A stretch of 40,816 nt of DNA, from positions 1 to 40,816 of the forward strand of contig JAATGH010000176.1 in assembly GCA_015654745.1 (NCBI GenBank), given 5' to 3'. The position numbers were made by a program, and so were the translations under genes. Positions 34,679-40,816 of the stretch are shown piece after piece. The notes under the pieces were generated by a model that saw nothing but the letters and a program-made list of their open reading frames with translations, searched no databases and had not been told where the DNA came from. The DNA is from Enterobacterales bacterium. Its GTDB lineage: Bacteria; Pseudomonadota; Gammaproteobacteria; Enterobacterales; Enterobacteriaceae. The first letter of the stretch is position 1; each line of letters starts with the position of its first letter.

Positions 34679-36119
34679 CGCCAAACTCAAGCCCCATGGC
34701 GGTATCCGCCCCTATAGCCATAAATCCCTGACGCGCGATATTGCCATTCGCCCGTTAGCCATACCACGCCAGTTGATTATTCCGCTGCGGCAACACACCG
34801 GACCGGCGGCGGTGCCGGTCGTCAACGTAGGGGATACGCTGTACGCCGGGCAACGGGTGGCCGAGGGGCGTGAACGGATGTCCGCGCCGGTTCACTGTGC
34901 CCTGGCGGGAGTGGTCACCGACATTTCCTTCGGCGATCAGGGGGTCATCAAGGTGAGCGTATCGGCGGCTCAGCCGTTGGCCGCGCGCCTCACCGCACCC
35001 GCCGAGCTCGACGAAACACAGGCGATGCTGTCGCTGATCGAACAGGCCGGTATTGTCGGCATGGGCGGCGCGATGTTTCCCGCCGCCGATAAAATCAGAA
35101 TGAGCCTGCGTTACCCGATCGAGACGCTGATCGTTAACGGAGGCGAGTGCGAACCTTATCTCACCACCGACGATCGCCTGATGCGCGAGCAGGCGGAATT
35201 TATCATCGGCGGTATTCGTTACCTGCAAACCATCACCCATGCCCACCAGGTCTATATCGGCATCGAGGATAATAAAACCGAGGCGATTGCCCGACTGGAC
35301 GAACTTTGCCGCCACGAGCCGGATATCGAGGTGGTGATTTTGCCCTCGCTCTATCCGATCGGCTCGGCCAAGCAGATGATCGAAGCCGTAACCGGCCGCC
35401 AAATCCCGCAAAACCGCCGTTCAACCGAAATGGGGGTGCTGGTGCAAAATGTCGGCACCTGTATCGCCAATTTCCATGCGGTGCGCTTTGGTAAACCGGT
35501 GACGCACCGGGTGATCACCGTCAGCGGCAGGGCCATTGAGCAACCGGGCAATCTGCTGGTACCGATTGGCACGCCGATCAAAGAGATCATTACCCAGTGT
35601 GGCGGGCTAAAATCCCAACCGGCGCGCATCGTGCTTGGCGGGCCGATGATGGGGCGGGCGGTGCAAGATCTCGATACCCCGATTACCAAAGGCACCAGCG
35701 GGTTATTGTTGCTCACCGCCGACGAACTGCCGCAGACCCGGCCCAGCGCCTGTTTGCGCTGTGGCCGTTGTCTGGATGCCTGTCCCATGAGCCTGGCGCC
35801 GCAGGCGATGTTTGCCGAGCTGAAAAACGATGGTTTCGCCAAGGCGCAGCGACAGGGACTGAATGCCTGTTTGCTGTGCGGATCTTGCGCCTATGTTTGC
35901 CCCGCCGCACTGCCGTTGACCCAGTTCTTTGACTGGGGACAGCAGCAACTGCGCCTAATTAAACGACAAGAAGACAAGCTGTCGCGCACTCGGGAAAACA
36001 GCGCCCGCCGGCAGGAACGGCTGACGCGGGAAGCTGCCGAGAAAGCCGCGGCCCAGGCTGCCAAACCCGCCCGCCGCCCGCGCCGCGCCGCGCCGTCTTC
36101 GGAGGATTCCTCATGTTAA
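34671..36119 (+). CDS. rnfC: Rnf complex NADH-oxidising subunit RnfC
   Basis: A 482-residue peripheral subunit that oxidises NADH. The glycine-rich loop GIVGMGGAMFPAADK (about residue 128) and the VNGGECEPYLTTDDRLM block form the FMN/NADH region. Two [4Fe-4S] motifs lie at about residues 360-373 (CLRCGRCLDACP) and 399-412 (CLLCGSCAYVCP). The C-terminus is a short Lys/Ala/Arg-rich tail. E. coli RsxC is much longer because of repeats in this tail, so the protein resembles the compact RnfC of diazotrophs. It overlaps rnfB and rnfD at both ends. Confidence 0.95.
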   Translation: MFSAKLKPHGGIRPYSHKSLTRDIAIRPLAIPRQLIIPLRQHTGPAAVPVVNVGDTLYAGQRVAEGRERMSAPVHCALAGVVTDISFGDQGVIKVSVSAAQPLAARLTAPAELDETQAMLSLIEQAGIVGMGGAMFPAADKIRMSLRYPIETLIVNGGECEPYLTTDDRLMREQAEFIIGGIRYLQTITHAHQVYIGIEDNKTEAIARLDELCRHEPDIEVVILPSLYPIGSAKQMIEAVTGRQIPQNRRSTEMGVLVQNVGTCIANFHAVRFGKPVTHRVITVSGRAIEQPGNLLVPIGTPIKEIITQCGGLKSQPARIVLGGPMMGRAVQDLDTPITKGTSGLLLLTADELPQTRPSACLRCGRCLDACPMSLAPQAMFAELKNDGFAKAQRQGLNACLLCGSCAYVCPAALPLTQFFDWGQQQLRLIKRQEDKLSRTRENSARRQERLTREAAEKAAAQAAKPARRPRRAAPSSEDSSC

Positions 36120-37090
36120 CCGCGCCCCACGCCCACCAAGGACTGACCGTTGATCGACTGATGTATCGGGTCAATATCTCCTTGCTGCCTATCGTCATCC
36201 TGGCGTTCTTGCAGTTTGGCGCCCAGTCGGTTTTATTGATTTTTTGTTGTCTACTCACCGCACTGGCCTGCGAGGCCGTCTGCCTGCGGCTCAATCCCGC
36301 CGCGCAGGGGCATACCTTCGACGGAGCGGCGTTTCTCACCGCCCTGATCCTGGCGTTAAGCCTTCCGCCCCACGCGCCGCTTTGGCTAGGCGTATTTGGC
36401 AGCGCGGTGGCGATAGTGTTCGGTAAGCATATTTACGGCGGTCTGGGGCAAAATTTATTCAATCCGGCCATGCTGGCGCGCGTAGTGCTGCTGATCGCCT
36501 TCCCGGTGGAGATGACCCGTTGGGTTGATCCCGCCGCCTTTTATCATGGCGAATTTTACCGCCTCGGCGTGGATGGCGTTACCGGTGCGACGCTGCTGGG
36601 CGGATTCAAGGAAAACGGCCGGCAACACCTTGAACTGCTTACCAACCTGCTGGGCAACCGCAGCGGCAGCCTGGGAGAAACATCTTCGCTGCTGTTGCTC
36701 CTGGGCGGCGGCTGGCTTATTCAGCAACGTGTGTTTAGCTGGCATATACCCGTGGCGACGCTATTAGGCTGCCTGGTGCCCGGTACGCTCCATTGGCTGA
36801 TCTCGCCGGGCGGGATCGTTCCCCCCTTGGCGCAGCTGACCAGCGGCGGCCTGCTGCTCGGTGCGTTTTACATCCTCACCGATCCGGTAACCGGTCCCGG
36901 CAGCGTGCGCGGCCGATTAATCTACGGCGCGCTGGCCGGCTTTCTGACCTATTGCATCCGCGCCTTCGGCAACTTCCCGGAAGGGATGGCGTTTGCGGTA
37001 CTGCTGGTAAACGCCGTTACGCCGCTGATTGACAACTATACCCAGCCAAAAGCCTACGGCTTCGTGAGCGGCAAGGAGAAATCATCATGA
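36113..37090 (+). CDS. rnfD: Rnf complex membrane subunit RnfD
   Basis: A 325-residue integral membrane subunit of the NqrB/RnfD family with eight or more helices. The covalent FMN attachment motif is GVTGATLLGG, with the acceptor threonine at about residue 160. Other conserved blocks are FDGAAFLTALILALSLPP, GLGQNLFNPAMLARV and DPVTGPGSVRGRLIYGALAG. It starts within the rnfC end behind GGAGGA. Its stop overlaps the start of a 25-codon frame by four bases, not rnfG itself. Confidence 0.95.
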   Translation: MLTAPHAHQGLTVDRLMYRVNISLLPIVILAFLQFGAQSVLLIFCCLLTALACEAVCLRLNPAAQGHTFDGAAFLTALILALSLPPHAPLWLGVFGSAVAIVFGKHIYGGLGQNLFNPAMLARVVLLIAFPVEMTRWVDPAAFYHGEFYRLGVDGVTGATLLGGFKENGRQHLELLTNLLGNRSGSLGETSSLLLLLGGGWLIQQRVFSWHIPVATLLGCLVPGTLHWLISPGGIVPPLAQLTSGGLLLGAFYILTDPVTGPGSVRGRLIYGALAGFLTYCIRAFGNFPEGMAFAVLLVNAVTPLIDNYTQPKAYGFVSGKEKSS

Positions 37091-37164
37091 AACAGTATCG
37101 CGCCCGGCGGCATACGGCCTCGGCAATGGCGCCCGTTTGGGTGTCGAACGGGAGAAACGTATGA
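37087..37164 (+). CDS. 25-residue small frame bridging rnfD and rnfG
   Basis: An ATG overlaps the rnfD stop (ATGA, 37087-37090) and the frame ends in a TGA that overlaps the rnfG start (ATGA, 37161-37164). It thus links the two genes by four-base couplings at both ends. The peptide begins MKQYRARRHTASAM and is basic. No homologue is recognised. It may be a coupling peptide that carries ribosomes to rnfG, a real microprotein, or a chance frame; rnfG has its own GGGAG site. Confidence 0.35.
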   Translation: MKQYRARRHTASAMAPVWVSNGRNV

Positions 37165-37793
37165 TTTCCCGTGCAATGTTCCACTATTTTCCCACTAAGG
37201 AAAGCCCGGTGACTCAGGGGTTTTTGCTGGGTTCCTTTACCCTGATCGTGTGTTTGTTGGTGGCCGGGTGTTGGTGGCTGACTCATGAGCACATTATCCA
37301 GCGCGAAAAAGAAGATACCCAGAGCATGCTATCCCAGGTGTTCCCCGCCGAACGTTATGACAATGCCCTGGCGGACGCGCAGCAGACGTTATCCATTGAC
37401 GGCCGGAACATTGTTTTCTTTCGCGCCAGCCTTAATGGCAAACCCAGCGGGGTGATTCTGACCACGGAAACCCAAGGCTATGGCGGCCCGATTGAGCTGC
37501 TGACCGGTATTGACGCCAACGGCACCATCACCGGCGTCAGGGTGATCAAACATAAGGAAACTCCCGGCTTGGGCGACGCCATCGAGCTAAGCCATAGCCC
37601 TTGGATTCATAGTTTCGATGGCAAATCGCTGCAAAACCTGACAGAGCAACAATGGCATGTGAAAAAGGATGGCGGGCAGTTTGATGCGTTTACCGGCGCG
37701 ACCATCACGCCGCGCGCGGTGGTGAAAGGCGTGCATGAAACCTTGCAGGAATTTGAGCAGCAACAGGCGCAATTCCTGGGTGAACATCCTTAA
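37161..37793 (+). CDS. rnfG: Rnf complex FMN-carrying subunit RnfG
   Basis: A 210-residue subunit with one N-terminal membrane anchor (about residues 19-41, FLLGSFTLIVCLLVAGCWWL) and a periplasmic FMN-binding domain. The acceptor threonine is in GQFDAFTGATITPRAVV (T181). The block VIKHKETPGLGDAIELS is also typical. The start at 37161 is supported by GGGAG; the GTG frame at 37137 is less likely. E. coli RsxG shares the PAERYNNAL-like region (here FPAERYDNALADAQ). Confidence 0.94.
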   Translation: MISRAMFHYFPTKESPVTQGFLLGSFTLIVCLLVAGCWWLTHEHIIQREKEDTQSMLSQVFPAERYDNALADAQQTLSIDGRNIVFFRASLNGKPSGVILTTETQGYGGPIELLTGIDANGTITGVRVIKHKETPGLGDAIELSHSPWIHSFDGKSLQNLTEQQWHVKKDGGQFDAFTGATITPRAVVKGVHETLQEFEQQQAQFLGEHP

Positions 37794-37825
37794 TCAACCG
37801 TTTTGTTATTCATTAGGAGGCTTAT

Positions 37826-38524
37826 ATGAGTGAAACTAACCCACCGCGGCTACGGGAGATTTTGGTTAGCGGGGTGTGGACCAATAACGTCACCTTTGTG
37901 CAAATCCTTGGCCTTTGCCCATTGATGGCCATTACCACCACCGCCACCAACGGATTGGGACTGGGGCTGATGACCGCCATGGTGCTGGCCTGCTCGAACT
38001 TTATCGTATCGGCCCTGCGCAAGGTTACCCCCAACCAGATACGGATTCCGGTCTATATTTCGATTATCGCCTCCCTGGTGACCATCCTGGATCTGGGGAT
38101 GAATGCCTGGATGCACGATTTGCATAAGGTCATGGGGCTGTTTATACCGCTGATCGTGGCCAACTGCGCCCTGCTTGGCCGTGCCGAGGCCTTTGCCGCG
38201 CATAACGGCATTTTCCCGGCGGCGCTGGACGGCTTGTCCACCGGGCTGGGGTTTACCCTTGGGCTGACCAGCGTAGGCGCGGTGCGCGAAATTCTTGGCA
38301 GCGGCACCCTGTTTAGCGGCGCATCGTTGCTTTTAGGACCTCATTTCCATTTTCTTGAACTGCATCTGCTACCCGGCTATCGCGGCTTTTTGCTGATGTT
38401 GCTGCCGCCGGGCGGTTTTGTGGTAATGGGCATGCTGCTCAGCGGTATTCGCTTGGCAAAACGCCTGACCAGCCGCACCCACGTCACCCAGCTTAGCCGC
38501 GAGCCGGCCGGAGGGTGTCACTAA
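37826..38524 (+). CDS. rnfE: Rnf complex membrane subunit RnfE
   Basis: A 232-residue membrane subunit homologous to RnfA and NqrD. It has six helices and the mirrored cysteine loops (VQILGLCPLMAITTTATNGL and IVANCALLGRAEAFAA). The GFTLGLTSVGAVREILGSGT segment is conserved. A full AGGAGG precedes the ATG. The stop shares one base with the rnfH start (TAATG). Confidence 0.96.
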   Translation: MSETNPPRLREILVSGVWTNNVTFVQILGLCPLMAITTTATNGLGLGLMTAMVLACSNFIVSALRKVTPNQIRIPVYISIIASLVTILDLGMNAWMHDLHKVMGLFIPLIVANCALLGRAEAFAAHNGIFPAALDGLSTGLGFTLGLTSVGAVREILGSGTLFSGASLLLGPHFHFLELHLLPGYRGFLLMLLPPGGFVVMGMLLSGIRLAKRLTSRTHVTQLSREPAGGCH

Positions 38525-38778
38525 TGAAATTTTCCGTCGTCCATGTCAACGGCAACCAAGGCCGGTGCATTCAGATGCAGCTCGACGCACCGCTGACGGT
38601 GCAACAGGCCATTCTGGCGTCAAAGCTGCCGCAGCTATTTCCTTATCTCGATCTCGCAACACACCGTACCGGCATCTATGGCCGGTTATGCGCAGGGGAT
38701 ACTCTGGTAACCGAAGGGGATCGGGTGGAAATCTATCTGCCGGCCAACAGAAACGATGCAGATGATGAAGAGGCGTGA
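38524..38778 (+). CDS. rnfH: RnfH family protein
   Basis: An 84-residue ubiquitin-fold protein of the RnfH family (FSVVHVNG start, LTVQQAILAS, HRTGIYGRL, LVTEGDRVEIYLP). RnfH is encoded with nif-linked rnf operons such as that of Rhodobacter capsulatus and is thought to help the complex form or be stable; its mechanism is unknown. The start at 38524 uses GGAGG just upstream; the GTG at 38515 is less likely. It is the last rnf gene, 143 bases before nifF. Confidence 0.9.
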   Translation: MKFSVVHVNGNQGRCIQMQLDAPLTVQQAILASKLPQLFPYLDLATHRTGIYGRLCAGDTLVTEGDRVEIYLPANRNDADDEEA

Positions 38779-38804
38779 TCGGGCAGCTACAGTGTCATGC
38801 CCGA
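38779..38804 (+). other. inverted repeat directly after the rnfH stop
   Basis: TCGGGCA, beginning at the rnfH stop, and TGCCCGA (38798-38804) form a seven-pair stem with a twelve-base loop. No T-run follows, so it is more likely a processing or stability element in an rnf-nifF transcript than a terminator. No -24/-12 promoter with ten-base spacing was found between rnfH and nifF. Confidence 0.4.
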
Positions 38805-38921
38805 CCGCGCGGGGAACGGGTAGCCGACCTGCGCGGCCGATCGCGTTGAACAATCCATACCGGCATGGCGCGGCTCGCGTCGGCCTTATCATTGACGTTA
38901 ACTATTTTTATGGGGCTTAAC

Positions 38922-39449
38922 ATGGCTACTATCGGCATTTTTTTTGGTACCGACACCGGCAAAACCCGCAAGATTGCCAAATTGATTCATCAGCATTTCG
39001 CCGGCGAAGCGGATGAACCTAAAAACATCAACCGTTGTACCCTGGACGATCTGCTGGCGTATCCGGTGCTTATTCTTGGCACGCCGACCCTGGCCGATGG
39101 CCAATTACCCGGTCTGGAGGCAGAGTGCCAAAGCGAATCCTGGGCTGAATTCGCCGATACCCTGGCGCAGGCTGACCTGAGTGATAAAACCGTGGCCTTG
39201 TTTGGGCTGGGCGATCAGGAAGCCTATCCGGATAATTTTGTCAGCGCGTTGGGCGAACTGTACGATATCGTTGAGCAAGCCGGCGCCACGGTGGTCGGCA
39301 CCTGGCCCAAAGAGGGCTACGTATTCACCTCATCGGACGCCCTGGAAGGTGATCATTTCGTCGGTCTGGTGCTGGATCAGGATAACCAGGCGGATCTCAG
39401 CGCCGAGCGGGTGGAAACCTGGGTAAACCAGGTAAAAGCGGCGCTGTAG
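38922..39449 (+). CDS. nifF: NifF flavodoxin, electron donor to nitrogenase
   Basis: A 175-residue FMN protein that reduces the nitrogenase Fe protein. The N-terminal FMN phosphate loop FFGTDTGKTRKIAKLIH, then LILGTPTLADGQLPGLE and ALFGLGDQEAYPDNFVSALG, and the ending FVGLVLDQDNQADLS match Klebsiella NifF. The start at 38922 gives the family N-terminus (MATIGIFFG). The longer frame from 38865 adds an unrelated stretch. It is on the same strand as rnfABCDGEH and probably transcribed with them. It converges with nifM. Confidence 0.95.
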   Translation: MATIGIFFGTDTGKTRKIAKLIHQHFAGEADEPKNINRCTLDDLLAYPVLILGTPTLADGQLPGLEAECQSESWAEFADTLAQADLSDKTVALFGLGDQEAYPDNFVSALGELYDIVEQAGATVVGTWPKEGYVFTSSDALEGDHFVGLVLDQDNQADLSAERVETWVNQVKAAL

Positions 39450-39540
39450 TCAGCCTGGTGCGTTGATTCCGGAAGTCAGGAGATGCCCGGAGTGACCAGG
39501 CCGGGACATCGTCTGGGGCGGTAGAATGGTAAAGGTAAAT

Positions 39541-39559
39541 GCGGGGCGTTTCGCCCCGC
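39541..39559. terminator. bidirectional hairpin between nifF and nifM
   Basis: GCGGGGCG-TTT-CGCCCCGC is a perfect eight-pair stem with a three-base loop, midway between the two convergent stops. T-runs are poor on both sides (CTCGTTGCTTAT on plus, ATTTACC on minus), but stem strength and position make a terminator likely. Confidence 0.7.
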
Positions 39560-39566
39560 TCGTTGC

Positions 39567-40391
39567 TTATAAGGCGTTTAGCCATTGGCGTTGATACTGC
39601 TGGCGCATCCGCTCGCCCAATTGCTTACGCACCTGCTCCAACGCCTGCTCCCGGGGGATGGGCGCCGCTAGGCGTATTGCCCGGCACAGCAGAATATGCA
39701 GCCCCATTTCACTTGTGACAATGTCACTTATTCCTCCCGCTGGCAGATCAAACAGCGCCTGTTCGAGGGGGAAAAACAGCAGGCCACGGCTAATCCATCC
39801 CAAATTACCGCCCTCCAGCGCGGAGGGGCATTCAGAATGACGCTTGGCCAGCGAGGCAAATTCATCAATATGGTTAACCAAGCGCAGATGCAAGGCGGCA
39901 ATGCGCGCGGTCACCTGCTCCATATGGCAATCCGCCTGATCTTCATCCACCGTAAGCAGAATATGGCTGGTATCGCGTTGTTCAGGACGCAAAAATTGTT
40001 GCTGATGTTCCTGATACCAGCGCAATACCTGATCTTCCGTTGGCGTTGGCGCCGCCTGCATGACGCGCGCCAACATGTTATCCAGCAGCACTTCGTGGGT
40101 CATCGCCTGATACATGCCCCGCGCATCCAGCCCCAGCCGGGCTAACTGACGTGGCGCCACATGACTTTGCTTGAGCCGTTCATCAAGATTTGCCATCGCC
40201 GCGCGGATATCATTTTCCGCAGCGCAAAGCCCCTCGGCCAACGCATGTTCCACCACCCGGCCTTCCAAAATCAATTGCTTGGCATAACGGGGCTCGAAAT
40301 CGGTCAATTGTTGCGCGGTTAACGACCATGGTGGCGTCTGGTAGAGGGCCATGGACAACTTTAACCGGCTGAATATCCGCCATACTTCCAT
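39567..40391 (-). CDS. nifM: NifM, peptidyl-prolyl isomerase for nitrogenase Fe protein
   Basis: A 274-residue folding factor needed to mature NifH. The C-terminal half is a parvulin domain (about residues 135-235: FLRPEQRDTSHILLTVDEDQ, FASLAKRHSECPSALEGGNL, GWISRGLLFFPLEQALFDLP, ITSEMGLH-like block VTSEMGLHILLC). It matches Klebsiella NifM, including the QRQWL ending. AAGGAG lies eight bases upstream of the ATG. It follows nifZ by 12 bases in one operon. Confidence 0.93.
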   Translation of the reverse strand: MEVWRIFSRLKLSMALYQTPPWSLTAQQLTDFEPRYAKQLILEGRVVEHALAEGLCAAENDIRAAMANLDERLKQSHVAPRQLARLGLDARGMYQAMTHEVLLDNMLARVMQAAPTPTEDQVLRWYQEHQQQFLRPEQRDTSHILLTVDEDQADCHMEQVTARIAALHLRLVNHIDEFASLAKRHSECPSALEGGNLGWISRGLLFFPLEQALFDLPAGGISDIVTSEMGLHILLCRAIRLAAPIPREQALEQVRKQLGERMRQQYQRQWLNAL

Positions 40392-40403
40392 TGCACCAGC
40401 TCC

Positions 40404-40816
40404 TTAGGATTCCGTGACCCGTGCCGCCAGCGCCGCTTCCGGCACCCGAAACAGTCGCCCCTCGAACAACACCACATAGGCCATCGGCTGCCGATCGCGA
40501 ATTTCATCCATAATCTGCCCCACCTGTCCTTCGTTGACCACCGGCCGCCCGTCAATAGCCAGCGGCAACGCGGCGCTGACCCAATCGCCGTACTGGAATG
40601 CGCCGGCAATCCAGGGCGCGCTGCCGGAGATAATCTCCTGTTCGCGGCAACCGGCGATGCAATTTTCCTCGACAAATTGGACCTGATAAATCAGATTATC
40701 CTGCGGGAAACCGCCCCATTCCCGCACATATCCGATGCTGCCCTTGCGCACCAGCAGCGCCCCGAGCGCTTTGCCGGGGAAAGCGCCGTCATTGCGCAAT
40801 GAACGGATAACCCGTA
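40404..40816 (-). CDS. nifZ: NifZ, 3' part (start lies beyond the window)
   Basis: About 137 residues continue in frame to the window edge. Matches to Klebsiella NifZ include RNDGAFPGKALGALLVRKGS, GYVREWGGFPQDNLIYQVQF, CREQEII and the GRLFRVPEAAL ending. NifZ helps P-cluster assembly in the MoFe protein. Upstream codons keep the family pattern (RVIRS before LRNDG), so the apparent TTG start at 40799 is not the true start. nifW, nifV and others are expected further right. Confidence 0.9.
   Translation of the reverse strand, partial: RVIRSLRNDGAFPGKALGALLVRKGSIGYVREWGGFPQDNLIYQVQFVEENCIAGCREQEIISGSAPWIAGAFQYGDWVSAALPLAIDGRPVVNEGQVGQIMDEIRDRQPMAYVVLFEGRLFRVPEAALAARVTES

Overview
The window reads as the chromosome of a free-living or host-associated member of the Enterobacterales. 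The nif gene order and NifF/NifQ/NifB sequences are of the Klebsiella type, and the truncated protein at the left edge closely matches enterobacterial BtsS (YehU). A Sodalis- or Pectobacteriaceae-like host would fit, but this is inferred from remembered protein resemblance and no marker gene is present. No rRNA, tRNA, CRISPR array, prophage or insertion sequence was seen.

Layout. (1) 1-391: 5' part of btsS on the minus strand. (2) 638-11021: a GABA/polyamine-type catabolic island. It holds a GntR/FCD regulator, a minus-strand ABC transporter set (binding protein, permease, and a second permease broken by an in-frame TAG), gabD and gabT, a divergent MocR-type regulator, and the separately encoded ABC ATPase. 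(3) 11137-13234: a small membrane protein, a PphA-like phosphatase and an EamA exporter. (4) 13238-24504: a complete histidine utilisation cluster. hutF-hutD, a NitT/TauT-type ABC transporter, hutH and hutU are on the minus strand; hutC-hutI-hutG are on the plus strand. The route runs histidine, urocanate, imidazolonepropionate, formiminoglutamate, N-formylglutamate, then glutamate plus formate (the HutF/HutG deiminase-deformylase branch). Three near-identical HutC-type operators sit in front of hutF/hutC, the transporter and hutH.

(5) 24501-40816: one end of a nitrogen-fixation cluster. nifB-nifQ run on the minus strand behind a sigma-54 promoter and a perfect NifA upstream activator site. 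An ArnT-like glycosyltransferase and rlmF then separate nifB from nifLA. Divergent from nifLA, and also preceded by a sigma-54 element, is a complete rnfABCDGEH operon followed in the same direction by nifF. nifM and the start-truncated nifZ converge on nifF from the right edge, so nifW, V, S, U and the structural genes probably lie outside.

How it works together. Rnf uses the ion gradient to drive electrons from NADH toward low-potential carriers. Here it sits directly upstream of nifF, the flavodoxin that reduces nitrogenase Fe protein, and between nifF and the NifL/NifA regulators. This arrangement suggests an electron-supply module under nif control. The hut cluster abuts nifQ with overlapping stop codons, so two nitrogen-acquisition systems are joined without a spacer.
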